18,963 nt of DNA from an uncultured Bacteroidales bacterium (GCA_934699135.1 CAKUVM010000032.1:1-18963), one strand, 5' to 3'. Shown: positions 1-7,641, counted from the stretch's first letter. The notes: generated by a model not told the origin, from the sequence alone. Program-made: numbers and translations.

Positions 1-6
1 CAACTT

Positions 7-30
7 GCCACGGGTCACAGACCCGATGGC
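7..30. repeat. Short hairpin at the left edge, function unknown
   Basis: GCCA-CGGGT (7-15) and ACCCG-A-TGGC (21-30) can pair around the loop CACAG to give nine base pairs with one bulged A. No T-run follows closely, so it is not a convincing terminator. It may belong to an RNA or gene that continues left of the window. No coding region with family features was seen in 1-205. Confidence 0.3.
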
Positions 31-108
31 CTGACTTTACTCGCGGTCAATGTAGGCACAAAAACTCACTCTTGAAATACTTTTTTGCTCTTTTTAACTA
101 GACGGCGC

Positions 109-154
109 AAATCAGTGACGAGCGACGTTTCCAGAGTGTCAAAATCAGTGACGA
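109..154. repeat. Pair of 13-bp direct repeats
   Basis: AAATCAGTGACGA occurs at 109-121 and again, identical, at 142-154, a period of 33 bp. The copies lie in a gene-free stretch beyond the terminator of the arabinofuranosidase pair. Two copies are too few to call an array. They could be protein-binding sites for a gene to the left or the remnant of a small duplication. Confidence 0.4.
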
Positions 155-205
155 AACGCGTATGCGGCTTACGCGGCAAAGGAAAACGCAACCATCTCCC
201 CACAC

Positions 206-248
206 AAAAAACAATCCCCCTGCGACACTTTTTTGTCGCAGGGGGATT
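206..248 (-). terminator. Rho-independent terminator of the GH51 pair
   Basis: AATCCCCCTGCGACA (213-227) and its exact reverse complement (234-248) form a perfect 15-bp stem with a six-base loop. Read on the minus strand, a run of six T (plus-strand A at 206-211) follows the stem after one base. It begins about 17 bases past the stop codon of the 265-2256 gene, so it ends the leftward arabinofuranosidase transcript. Confidence 0.9.
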
Positions 249-264
249 ACCAAAAAGTCAACAG

Positions 265-2256
265 CTACTTCACCGTGAAGCGGAATACGTAGAATGTCTG
301 GGGCTCAAGCCTCAACATGACGCTCTGACCATCCGTCGCGAGTTTCTCCTCAACCACCGGTACCACGGTGTCAGGAGCGTCGAGCGTATTGTCGGCCACG
401 GGGTCGTCAGAATGTAGCGTGGTGACTGTATATTTGTCCACCACCTGCTTCTTCTTCAAGCCCTTGAGCTGAAGCGTCACATCTTGCGCCTTGTCGGCCG
501 TGTTGACGGCCTTTACCACGAAAGACCCGTCCGCCGCGTCATACACCGCCGAGGCGAAGAGGCCGTCTTGCCCCTCGGATCCCTCAATGGCCTTGCCGTC
601 CATCAAGAGCTTCATGGTGTTCGTCCCCCTGTTGTGGGCATAGAGTTGCTGTACGTAGTAGCTGGCGGTCTTTACCGAGCGCGTGTTGTCATACCATATC
701 ATATCGGGTCTCCATTGCCAACCCTCCACGTGGGCGAAAAGGGGCGCATAGGTGGCCATACGTACCACATCTGCGTTGCGCTCCAAGCCCGTCATGAAAG
801 CCGCCTCAAGCAGCGAAGCGTGGAAGTGATTCCACTTCTTGCCAGCTCCATGGCAGGCATACTCGCCGGCAAAGACCTTGGGACCCTTGCGGTCGTAACC
901 GTCATAGCGACCACCTTGGGCAAGGAACCAGCTCTCCGGGCGATAGAAATGCTCATCGACAAGGTCTGCGCCCAGCTTCTTCATCTCGGGCCACAGGTAG
1001 TCAAACTGCTTGCCCTCGGAGTCGGGGCCAGACGAACCCACGATCTTTATCTCTGGATGCGCCTTGCGGATTGCCTCAACGAAAAATTTTAGCCTTTCAG
1101 GATAGAGAGCGTCCCACTGCTCATTGCCCACGCCAATGTATTTCATATTGAACGGCGCGGGATGACCCATATCTGCGCGCAGCTTGCCCCACGTGGTCGA
1201 CGCGTCGCCGTTGGCGAACTCGATAAGATCAAGACAATCTTGGATATAAGGCTTGAGAGCCTCGGCCGTGGCGGCCACGTGAGCGTCCGGGTTCCCGTTT
1301 TGGAACTGGCAAGCAAGGCCCACGCTAAGGATTGGCAGCGGCTCTGCCCCAATGTCTTCAGACAAGAGGAAGAACTCGTAGAAACCAAGGCCATAGCTCT
1401 GGTAATAGTCTGGGAAGAAGCGGTGGGGGAACGTGTAGTGCCAACGGTTCTCGTTGAGTGGGCGGTTCTCCACAGGGCCGACGCTATTCTTCCACTGGTA
1501 ACGGCTTTGGAGATCCGTGCCCTCCACAATGCAGCCGCCAGGGAATCGGAGCACGCCCGGACGGATGTCGGCCAAGGCTTGCGCCAAGTCGGCGCGCAAG
1601 CCATTCTCGCGGCCTTTCCACGTCTCGGCCGGGGAGAGCGACACGTGCTCCAGATCAACGCTCTCGCCCGCCAAGAAGATGCGCAGCTTGCCTTTCTTGA
1701 CGGAATCGGTGGCCTTGATCGTGGCCGTATATTTCTTCCACTCCGTGCCGTTTATCTCCACATCGGCCGAGCCTATCACCTGCGTCTCGCCCATCGACGC
1801 GGGGTCGGTCAGCTCCACCGTTATCTTGCTCTTGCCCTTTGTGGCCCTGGCCCAGACTGAAAAACGATACTCTTTGCCCTGCTGCACGGCCACACCGAAG
1901 AACCCTTCGTTTTGCAGACCCGTGCGCTTGTGCGGGTGGCCGGCGGGGTCGAGGTGGACGTAATGCGGGTTACGCTCAAAAGGCGCGCCCGCGGTCATCA
2001 CCTCAACATTTCCAAAACTCTCCCACCCCATAAGCGCCTGCGGGAACTCAAAGGAGCGGTTTTTGACCATCTCGGCATAAAGGCCTCCATCGGCCGCAAA
2101 ATTGATGTCTTCAAAAAACAGACCATACATGGTCTGCGCTATCGGCGCGCCTTTGGCTGGCTTGGCAGCGTCGAGGACGAACGTCTTTTGCTGCGCTTGC
2201 GCCGATAAAGCCGTGATGGCGGCAATGGCCAAAACTCCTATCTTACTGTTTCTCAT
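265..2256 (-). CDS. Secreted alpha-L-arabinofuranosidase, GH51 (long form with N-terminal carbohydrate-binding-like domain)
   Basis: This enzyme should hydrolyse terminal alpha-L-arabinofuranosyl residues from arabinoxylan, arabinan or their oligosaccharides. The 663-residue protein starts with a signal peptide (residues 1-22: basic start, hydrophobic core, AQA-Q cleavage region) and has no lipobox cysteine, so a periplasmic or secreted location is likely. Residues of about 75-210 look like a CBM4/9-type beta-sandwich inserted before the catalytic barrel. GH51 signatures are RFPGGCIVEG (237-246), GVGNEQWD with the expected acid/base E379, and VFAGEYACHG with the expected nucleophile E465. A C-terminal beta domain follows to the end. 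The length and the insert match the long GH51 type also found in plants. It lies 107 bp downstream of a second GH51 gene on the same strand, with no clear promoter between, so co-transcription is likely. Family assignment is firm; the exact substrate is inferred. Confidence 0.93.
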   Translation of the reverse strand: MRNSKIGVLAIAAITALSAQAQQKTFVLDAAKPAKGAPIAQTMYGLFFEDINFAADGGLYAEMVKNRSFEFPQALMGWESFGNVEVMTAGAPFERNPHYVHLDPAGHPHKRTGLQNEGFFGVAVQQGKEYRFSVWARATKGKSKITVELTDPASMGETQVIGSADVEINGTEWKKYTATIKATDSVKKGKLRIFLAGESVDLEHVSLSPAETWKGRENGLRADLAQALADIRPGVLRFPGGCIVEGTDLQSRYQWKNSVGPVENRPLNENRWHYTFPHRFFPDYYQSYGLGFYEFFLLSEDIGAEPLPILSVGLACQFQNGNPDAHVAATAEALKPYIQDCLDLIEFANGDASTTWGKLRADMGHPAPFNMKYIGVGNEQWDALYPERLKFFVEAIRKAHPEIKIVGSSGPDSEGKQFDYLWPEMKKLGADLVDEHFYRPESWFLAQGGRYDGYDRKGPKVFAGEYACHGAGKKWNHFHASLLEAAFMTGLERNADVVRMATYAPLFAHVEGWQWRPDMIWYDNTRSVKTASYYVQQLYAHNRGTNTMKLLMDGKAIEGSEGQDGLFASAVYDAADGSFVVKAVNTADKAQDVTLQLKGLKKKQVVDKYTVTTLHSDDPVADNTLDAPDTVVPVVEEKLATDGQSVMLRLEPQTFYVFRFTVK

Positions 2257-2363
2257 CTATATGCATTTTAATATTTGACGGCATAGCCGTAAAAAGTGGA
2301 GGCCAGAGGCGGTGTCGAAGCCGCACGGTGACCGCCCAACTTAGAAATGACTTTAGCCCGGCC

Positions 2364-3917
2364 TTATTTAACTGCGAACGTGACCACAGACATGGCGGGC
2401 ATGGAGACGGTGACTATGCCATCATTGCCAAGCTTCGCCCCGTCAAATCCCTCCAAGTCAATCTTGTCCGGGTTCTCGAACGTGTTGTAATCGGTGATGT
2501 TGTCTGCCTTGACCACCTGAGCGTCGGCAATGGCCTTGGCCTTGAAGCCGCGCACGTCCACCTTGACTGTCGCCTTTTGGGAGAGATCGAGGTTGGCCAG
2601 GGAGATGTGGATGACTCCATTCTTGTCTTTTGAGGCGGAGGCAGACACGCGGTCGGCCTTGAAGCCACCGTTCTCGATTTGGCCGGTGGTGGTGGTTGAA
2701 GGCAGGAGCGTGGCGTCTTGATGCACCTTATACATGTCAAAGATGTGATAGGTCGGGGTGAGCATCATCTTGTCACCATCGGTAAAGATGATGGCCTGCA
2801 GCACGTTAATGATCTGCGCCAAGTTTGCCATGCGGACGCGGTCGGCGTGCTTGTGGAAGATGTTGAGCGTGACGGCCGCTATGAGCGCGTCGCGCATTGT
2901 GTTTTGCTGAAAGAGGAATCCGGGGTTTGTGCCGGGCTCGACGTTATACCACGCGCCCCACTCGTCTACCACGAGAGCCACCTTCTTCTCCGGGTCATAT
3001 TTCGTCATGATGGCGTCATGACGGGTGATGAGTTCATCCATATGATAGGCCCGCTCCATAGTCTGGACATACTGCTCGTCAGAGAATTTGGTGGCGCTGC
3101 CCTTGTTGTCCCATCCGCCAGGGTGGACATAGTAATGGAGCGAGAGGCCCCACATCTGCCAGAGCGGGACGTTGCGCATCATGGTCTCCGTCCAGTTGTA
3201 ATCATCGACATTGGGGCCGCCGGCCACCTTCAGCAGGTGATTGTCGCCATAGTTGCGGGCGAAAGTCTGGTAGCGGCGATAGAGGTCGGAGTAATAGGCC
3301 GGCGTCATGTTGCCGCCACAGCCCCAACTCTCGTTGCCCACGGCGAAGAAGTTGACTTTCCAGGGCTTCTCACGGCCGTTCTTCTTACGCAAGTTGGCCA
3401 TCGGGCTCTCACCGTCAAACGTCATATACTCCACCCACTCGCTCATCTCCTCCACCGAGCCGGACCCCACGTTGCCGCAGATGTAAGGCTCCGTGCCAAT
3501 CTCTTCGCACATATTGAGGAACTCGTTGGTACCGAAAGAGTTGTCTTCCACCACTCCACCCCAGTGGGTGTTCACCATCTTGGCGCGGTTCTCTTGCGGG
3601 CCTATGCCATTCTTCCAGTGATACTCGTCGGCAAAGCAGCCGCCCGGCCAGCGCAGGTTGGGTATCCGGATCTTCTTGAGCGCGTCAATGACGTCTTTAC
3701 GCACGCCGTTCACGTTGGGTATCTTCGAGTCCTTGCCAACCCACAGGCCGCCATAGATGCAGTGGCCGAGATGTTCGGAGAAATGGCCGTAGATATGACG
3801 GCTTATGGTGGTGTTGCCCATATCCGCGTTCACCACCACTGTGGCGTCTTGCGCAAGGGCCGGCGCAGACGCGCCCGCGAGGGCGAGAAGGCCGAGAGCT
3901 TTGCTGAAGATGTTCAT
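2364..3917 (-). CDS. Secreted alpha-N-arabinofuranosidase, GH51 (short form)
   Basis: This is a 517-residue exo-acting arabinofuranosidase with a signal peptide (residues 1-22, ending ALA-Q) and no lipobox. The catalytic TIM barrel shows ISRHIYGHFSEHLG (38-51), RWPGGCFADEYHWKNGIG (89-106), FAVGNESWGCGGN with predicted acid/base E196, and VVDEWGAWY with predicted nucleophile E319. HYYVHPG (261-267) is typical of the bacterial AbfA-like branch. The last 100 or so residues form the usual GH51 C-terminal beta-sandwich. It lacks the N-terminal binding domain of its downstream neighbour, so the two are different GH51 types rather than a fresh duplication. It is first in the leftward pair; the 182 bp upstream are AT-rich but hold no clean TAnnTTTG promoter. 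No SusC/SusD genes are in view, so membership of a polysaccharide utilisation locus cannot be judged. Confidence 0.94.
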   Translation of the reverse strand: MNIFSKALGLLALAGASAPALAQDATVVVNADMGNTTISRHIYGHFSEHLGHCIYGGLWVGKDSKIPNVNGVRKDVIDALKKIRIPNLRWPGGCFADEYHWKNGIGPQENRAKMVNTHWGGVVEDNSFGTNEFLNMCEEIGTEPYICGNVGSGSVEEMSEWVEYMTFDGESPMANLRKKNGREKPWKVNFFAVGNESWGCGGNMTPAYYSDLYRRYQTFARNYGDNHLLKVAGGPNVDDYNWTETMMRNVPLWQMWGLSLHYYVHPGGWDNKGSATKFSDEQYVQTMERAYHMDELITRHDAIMTKYDPEKKVALVVDEWGAWYNVEPGTNPGFLFQQNTMRDALIAAVTLNIFHKHADRVRMANLAQIINVLQAIIFTDGDKMMLTPTYHIFDMYKVHQDATLLPSTTTTGQIENGGFKADRVSASASKDKNGVIHISLANLDLSQKATVKVDVRGFKAKAIADAQVVKADNITDYNTFENPDKIDLEGFDGAKLGNDGIVTVSMPAMSVVTFAVK

Positions 3918-4099
3918 ATTAAAATATGTATTTGCGTTTTTCGGTAATTAAATCAGGCGTGCTAATTCTTTCCGCCCATCTGTTTCCGTTTGCAAATATC
4001 TTCAATTTTTCCGGCCTGAAGGTGGACAAAAGAGTTTTTAGGGGTGAATAAGTGTTTGAGTGATGTGTGAAATTGTCATAAAAGAGAGGGAGACGGCCC

Positions 4100-4909
4100 T
4101 TACCAGGCCTCACGGCAGTCAAAACGCCCGCACCACACAGCCCGCGCCTCCTCGCCAGTGCAGTGGAGCAGGATCCACCGCCCAACGTCATAGGCCGCGG
4201 CCTCTCGCGCCACACTCTCCACCTCCGCCTGCCCTCTCCCCTGGAGGTGCAGGCCGCCGACAAACGCCCCGACGCGCTTCCGTCCCAACGGGCCGAACAC
4301 GTGAGACAACAGCTGCGGCAGGCCGTGATGCGTGCACCCGCCCAAGAGCCACTCCTCTCTGCCGTCAGAGACCAATGCGAAAACCTCGTCAGAGAATGTG
4401 TCCGCCCCCACGCCATCGGCGGCCAACAGACGGGCGTTGGGCGGCGCGGCCTGCGGCAGGGTGAAGAGTGTGAGCCAACCATCGTGCTCACAGAGGCCGC
4501 CCACGCGGCGCAAGTCAAACTGTCGCAACAACTCCGGCTCCGGCATCCCAATCTGTTTGCGCATCCGCCCCAAGGCACCACCGACCCCTACCTGGACGGA
4601 GAAGCGTCGCCGCTCCGCATCCGGACCCAAAAACAGCGGCCCGTCATAATGGTACTCGACCATGGCTCGCAACCCGCCTGTGTGGTCGTAGTGGCCATGG
4701 CTCAGCACAACGGCCGAGGCCCGCGCCAAATCCACTCCCGCCGCCGCGGCGTTAGATGACAGGGCTTCGGGGTGCTGGCCAACGTCCATGAGCAAATGCC
4801 GCACGGGGCCGCCACAAGCCGGAGACACGGTCACCCACAGGGCCAAGCCATGCTCCCTGCGCCACGGCGCGGGCAGGGCGTCATCCATCAACACCCGCAA
4901 GTCTATCAC
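4100..4909 (-). CDS. Metallo-beta-lactamase-fold hydrolase (COG1237/dihydropterin-synthase-like branch)
   Basis: This 269-residue cytosolic protein has the metal-binding motif SHGHYDHTGGL (70-80, supplying H71, H73, D75 and H76). Further signatures are LLMDVGQHPEAL (39-50), GGCTHHGL (190-197), GGLHLQG (218-224) and HCTGEE (249-254). The late THH, GGLHL and HCTG motifs are those of the MBL branch named after archaeal MJ0301, annotated as 7,8-dihydropterin-6-yl-methyl-4-(beta-D-ribofuranosyl)aminobenzene 5'-phosphate synthase. The biological substrate in Bacteroidota is not known, so I give only the fold class. The start codon is GTG at 4909, sharing bases with the TGA of the upstream corA-like gene (GTGA), which implies translational coupling. 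No signal peptide or membrane segment is visible. No strong terminator follows its stop. Confidence 0.85.
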   Translation of the reverse strand: MIDLRVLMDDALPAPWRREHGLALWVTVSPACGGPVRHLLMDVGQHPEALSSNAAAAGVDLARASAVVLSHGHYDHTGGLRAMVEYHYDGPLFLGPDAERRRFSVQVGVGGALGRMRKQIGMPEPELLRQFDLRRVGGLCEHDGWLTLFTLPQAAPPNARLLAADGVGADTFSDEVFALVSDGREEWLLGGCTHHGLPQLLSHVFGPLGRKRVGAFVGGLHLQGRGQAEVESVAREAAAYDVGRWILLHCTGEEARAVWCGRFDCREAW

Positions 4910-5835
4910 AGCAAATCTTTACGGCGGAAGAAAAGGGAAAGCAAGATGCTCAGCACAACCGACGCGCCCACTACAATGAAGAAGGCGTATTTGTTGTCCT
5001 CCATATAGTTGGAGACGTTCATACCATAGAGGCTGGCTATGAGCGTCGGGAGCATGAGGATGATGTTGATGCTCGTGAGCGTCTTCATGGTCCCATTGAT
5101 GTTGTTGGAGATGACTGACGAATAGGAGTTGCTCATACTGTGGATAATGTTCCTGTATATGTTGGTGGTCTCCTCGGCCTGCTTAAGTTCAATCTCCACG
5201 TCCTCGGTCAAGTCCTCATCGCAGGCGTCTCGCACCGTCTTGGAGTGCACCAGGCGATAGAACAGCACGTCGTTGCCCTTGAGCGACGTGACAAAATAGA
5301 CCAGTGAGTTCTCTATGCGCTGGAGTTTGAGCAGCTCGTCATTGCGCACCGTCTCTTGCAGCTCCGACTCTGAACTCATGATCTGGACGTTGATGTTTTT
5401 CAAATACTTAAGAAACCATACGGAGGCAGAGAGCATGAGGCGCACAGCCAACTCATAATGATTGGCCACGGTGATGCGCTTTCTGATGGTGTAGACCACA
5501 AAATCGTCCAGCATCTCGGTCTTGTAGTTGCAGATGGTCACGCAGACGTCATCTTTTATCATGATGCCGAGCGGCACCGTGGTGAAGTCTATCCTGCTGT
5601 CGTTCCGACGGATGGGGACGCGGATCACAATGAGCTGCCAACCGTTGTCGTCCTCGTCACGACGCGGCCTCTCATCGTTATCCTCAATGTCTGATATGAA
5701 GGACTCCGGCACTTCCAGCCCGGAGATTAGGAAATTTCGCTCCTCGGAGGTGGGGCATTCCAATGAGACCCAGCAGTTGGGCTCCCACTTGTCCGTCACC
5801 TCAAAACCTTTGTTGTTGATGTAGAATGTCATCAT
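4906..5835 (-). CDS. corA: CorA-family magnesium/divalent cation transporter
   Basis: This 309-residue inner-membrane protein has the CorA layout: a soluble N-terminal alpha/beta domain (about 1-140), a long helical stalk (about 145-250) and two C-terminal membrane helices (about 252-270 and 284-303). The hallmark YGMN (270-273) closes the first membrane helix, and the basic tail FFRRKDLL follows the second. CorA proteins are pentameric channels for Mg2+, sometimes Co2+ or Ni2+, and some family members prefer Zn2+. The periplasmic loop after GMN is VSNYMEDNKY, slightly different from the classic MPEL-type loop, so ion preference is open. Two ATG codons stand in tandem at the start (5833-5835 and 5830-5832); the first is used here. 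A promoter about 270 bp upstream predicts a long leader. Downstream it overlaps the MBL hydrolase by four bases. Confidence 0.92.
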   Translation of the reverse strand: MMTFYINNKGFEVTDKWEPNCWVSLECPTSEERNFLISGLEVPESFISDIEDNDERPRRDEDDNGWQLIVIRVPIRRNDSRIDFTTVPLGIMIKDDVCVTICNYKTEMLDDFVVYTIRKRITVANHYELAVRLMLSASVWFLKYLKNINVQIMSSESELQETVRNDELLKLQRIENSLVYFVTSLKGNDVLFYRLVHSKTVRDACDEDLTEDVEIELKQAEETTNIYRNIIHSMSNSYSSVISNNINGTMKTLTSINIILMLPTLIASLYGMNVSNYMEDNKYAFFIVVGASVVLSILLSLFFRRKDLL

Positions 5836-6061
5836 GGCCTTTTGCCAATTAGGGAAAGAATTATGGGACTATTAGCAGGCTCGCGCCGACGCTTTTCGGC
5901 CCCCCCCGTCCCATAGCCATCAACAACTGCGGGGGAGAATAGAAGCGGCTAGGGAAGACGGCCGCGCCCCGCGCGTGAAGACGAGACAGAGACGCCGATG
6001 CGCCTCACATTGTTCGCCGGAGGGTAGTCGTCCATACTTATTGCTATTGGTTAAACATCTG

Positions 6062-6093
6062 GCGGGGCGTCGGTCCAAGTGCCCGCGCCCCAC
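6062..6093 (-). other. GC-rich hairpin at the 5' end of the corA leader
   Basis: On the minus strand GTGGGGCG (plus 6093-6086) pairs with CGCCCCGC (plus 6069-6062): eight base pairs with one wobble. An inner CGG/CCG (plus 6083-6085 and 6071-6073) can extend it. It begins within about ten bases of the predicted transcription start, so the corA mRNA would carry a stable stem at its extreme 5' end. A regulatory or stabilising role is inference only. Confidence 0.4.
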
Positions 6094-6105
6094 GCCTTGC
6101 GGCGG

Positions 6106-6135
6106 CAAAGGTAGTCAACAATCGGCAACCCGCAA
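6106..6135 (-). promoter_or_regulatory. Bacteroidota-type promoter for corA-MBL
   Basis: On the minus strand TACCTTTG (plus 6113-6106) matches the -7 consensus TAnnTTTG perfectly. TTGC (plus 6135-6132) lies 18 bases upstream, close to the usual 19-base spacing of the -33 element. The predicted start near 6099 gives a leader of about 265 nt before the corA ATG. This is one of the two best promoter matches in the window. Confidence 0.6.
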
Positions 6136-6326
6136 GTGGCAGCCGCTCCAAATAAGGCATATCGTCCCAAAACTACAGTCTCGCCATCCCCGCGGCAAAT
6201 GGACAGCTTGGACGGCGGTCGGGGCGATAAAAGCGACTAAATTGCGGTCGGAAAAACAGAAGCGGCGGCAGACCGCCCGCCGAAAAATTCCGGCCAACTC
6301 AACTTACAGCAACACATCTACTGACT

Positions 6327-7352
6327 ATGACCGCGACAACAGAAACCAGAGGCTCGCTGAGACGCAAAATGGCAGAGCTCAACATTGTGAGGGCGTTGCC
6401 CACCTCCATGTGGCAGAGGTCTCTCCAAATTGCCGAAATTCCCGAAGACGTCATCTCGGCAGTGATCCGCAGCCGCCGAATGACGGCCGCCACCCAATAT
6501 CTCAACACCAGGCTCTCGCAATGCCGCGTCTCGGACCGACCGGCACCGAGGCCCGCCATCGCCCCACTCACGCCCAGGCGAAGGACCGTGAGGCGAGTGA
6601 CGCCACGCAGCGCGCCACAAGAGCCCCCCCTCTCCCTGCCCACGCCCACCGACGGGCTGACGCGAGCCTTTGGCGTAGAGCTTGAGTGCGTGGGAGCGAG
6701 GAGGCAAGACATTGTGGCCATGGCGCAAGAGCGGGGACTCACGGTTATGAGCGAGAGCTACAACCATCATGACCGCGCCTACACCAAAATCGTGACCGAC
6801 AGTAGCCTGCACGGCACTGACTGCAACGAGGTGGTGACGCCGCCACTGGGGGCTTGGGACACCCTGCGCGCCATCTGCGAGGCCATAAGCGCGGCCGGGG
6901 GAGGCGTCAACGCCTCGTGCGGACTTCACGTCCACGTAGACGCGCACGGGTTCACGCGCCAGCAGTGGCAAAACATAGGTCACAACTACTGGATGCTCAG
7001 CAACATCATAAACAGCTCACTCGCCCCGTCGAGGCGGAGAAATCACTTTTGCCGCGTCGTGGACATCCCGGACTCTCCCGCCATGTCTCGCGAGGCCCTG
7101 CGCCTGTGGTCAAGAGGCCGATACTGCGCAGTGAACTACGAGGCGTGGAGGCGGCACAAGACCATTGAGTTCCGCCAACACCAAGGCTCGCTAAATTTCA
7201 ACAAGATACGCGACTGGGTGCTTTTCTTGGAGTCTCTCGTAGAGTGGTCCCAAGACCATTGCATCACAGGCGAGCCCGTGGGGCGCAAAGACGACCCGCG
7301 CCTTGAGGGGCTGAGGGTGGACCTCTTGCGCGAGATGGGGCCGCGGGAGTGA
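6327..7352 (+). CDS. Amidoligase-family protein with basic N-terminal extension
   Basis: The C-terminal two thirds match the amidoligase family (Amidoligase_2, PF12224), which shares the glutamine synthetase/gamma-glutamylcysteine ligase fold and is predicted to form amide bonds using ATP. Signatures are FGVELECVG (115-123), the conserved TDSSL and NEVVTPPL region (157-174), CGLHVHVD (198-205) and TIEFRQHQGSLN (279-290). The acidic and His motifs expected to bind Mg-ATP are all present, so it is probably active. Residues 1-65 are helical and 66-112 form a Pro/Arg-rich linker, an extension the core domain does not need. No membrane segment or signal peptide is seen. The gene stands alone: no gamma-glutamylcyclotransferase, ATP-grasp or peptide substrate gene sits beside it, and tRNA-Leu follows 96 bp downstream. 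The substrate is unknown. Confidence 0.85.
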   Translation: MTATTETRGSLRRKMAELNIVRALPTSMWQRSLQIAEIPEDVISAVIRSRRMTAATQYLNTRLSQCRVSDRPAPRPAIAPLTPRRRTVRRVTPRSAPQEPPLSLPTPTDGLTRAFGVELECVGARRQDIVAMAQERGLTVMSESYNHHDRAYTKIVTDSSLHGTDCNEVVTPPLGAWDTLRAICEAISAAGGGVNASCGLHVHVDAHGFTRQQWQNIGHNYWMLSNIINSSLAPSRRRNHFCRVVDIPDSPAMSREALRLWSRGRYCAVNYEAWRRHKTIEFRQHQGSLNFNKIRDWVLFLESLVEWSQDHCITGEPVGRKDDPRLEGLRVDLLREMGPRE

Positions 7353-7391
7353 GCTTCGGGCCTTTTTGTGGAACATTGAGGCATCTTGCTG

Positions 7392-7423
7392 TTGCGTTTT
7401 TTGTGCCGTTTGGCGTATATTCG
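7392..7423 (+). promoter_or_regulatory. Probable promoter of tRNA-Leu
   Basis: TATATTCG (7416-7423) matches TAnnTTTG with one substitution (C for T). TTGC at 7392-7395 lies 20 bases upstream, near the normal -33 spacing. Transcription would start near 7430, about 20 bases before the mature tRNA. Confidence 0.45.
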
Positions 7424-7448
7424 CGGCGTGTCTGTGACATTTGAGGAT

Positions 7449-7531
7449 GCCCTGATGGTGAAATGGTAGACACGAGGGACTTAAAATCCCTTGGCCGCAA
7501 GGCCATGCGGGTTCGAGTCCCGCTTGGGGCA
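7449..7531 (+). tRNA. tRNA-Leu, anticodon UAA
   Basis: The acceptor arm GCCCTGA (7449-7455) pairs with TTGGGGC (7524-7530), with discriminator A at 7531. The anticodon stem AGGGA/TCCCT encloses the loop CTTAAAA, putting the anticodon TAA at 7482-7484, which reads UUA (and UUG by wobble). The long variable arm (about 7492-7506, TGGCCGCAAGGCCA stem) is typical of class II leucine tRNAs. The T arm is GCGGG-TTCGAGT-CCCGC. The CCA end is not encoded (CCG follows the discriminator), so it must be added by the CCA-adding enzyme. A strong terminator follows within ten bases. Confidence 0.97.
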
Positions 7532-7540
7532 CCGAGCCGG

Positions 7541-7574
7541 CCCGGCAGCGACAATTCGCTGCCGGGTCTTTTTT
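7541..7574 (+). terminator. Rho-independent terminator of tRNA-Leu
   Basis: CCCGGCAGCG (7541-7550) and CGCTGCCGGG (7557-7566) form a perfect 10-bp stem around ACAATT, followed by TCTTTTTT. It isolates the tRNA from the MATE gene downstream. Confidence 0.93.
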
Positions 7575-7633
7575 ATTTTCTGAGCCGACAATGACGGCCG
7601 TGAAAGTGATAACCCGCGTAGGCTTTTTAGGGT

Positions 7634-7641
7634 TATCTTCG
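7634..7641 (+). promoter_or_regulatory. Possible -7 element of the MATE gene
   Basis: TATCTTCG matches TAnnTTTG at seven of eight positions and resembles the tRNA-Leu site. No clear -33 element is seen. If real, transcription would begin near 7648, which rules out ATG 7591 and supports ATG 7711 as the start of the MATE protein. Confidence 0.3.

Larger units (their letters stand above)
5836..6326. other. 491-bp gene-free region between divergent corA and amidoligase genes
   Basis: No open frame here shows family features. It contains a minus-strand promoter (6106-6135), a GC-rich hairpin just after its predicted start (6062-6093), and a run of eight C at 5900-5907. It must also hold the promoter of the rightward amidoligase gene; the best plus-strand candidate, TAAATTGC at 6238-6245, is a poor match. 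Two tiny minus-strand frames (about 28 and 18 codons) could be leader peptides, but nothing supports them beyond being open. Confidence 0.6.

Noticed and set aside
2291..2336. Possible terminator between the two GH51 genes (GGCGGT/ACCGCC with a later T5 on the minus strand)
   Set aside because: The stem is only six pairs and the T-run begins 12 bases after it, so it is unlikely to stop transcription.
2718..3947. 409-codon open frame on the plus strand opposite the short GH51 gene
   Set aside because: Low-complexity His/Val/Arg-rich translation with no motif, mirrored from a confident GH51 gene.
5900..5907. C8 run in the corA leader as a switch
   Set aside because: It is not in a coding region and has no clear spacing relation to a promoter. 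The C9 run at 16588-16596 after epsC is likewise intergenic.
5920..6108. 62-codon minus-strand frame in the corA leader
   Set aside because: Its start overlaps the predicted promoter itself, and the translation has no recognisable feature.
7340..7378. Possible terminator after the amidoligase gene (GGGCC followed by T5)
   Set aside because: Only four self-complementary bases can pair, which is too weak for a hairpin call.
7449..7531. tRNA-Leu as an integration site for a mobile element
   Set aside because: No second copy of the tRNA 3' end, integrase gene or phage gene is visible in the window.
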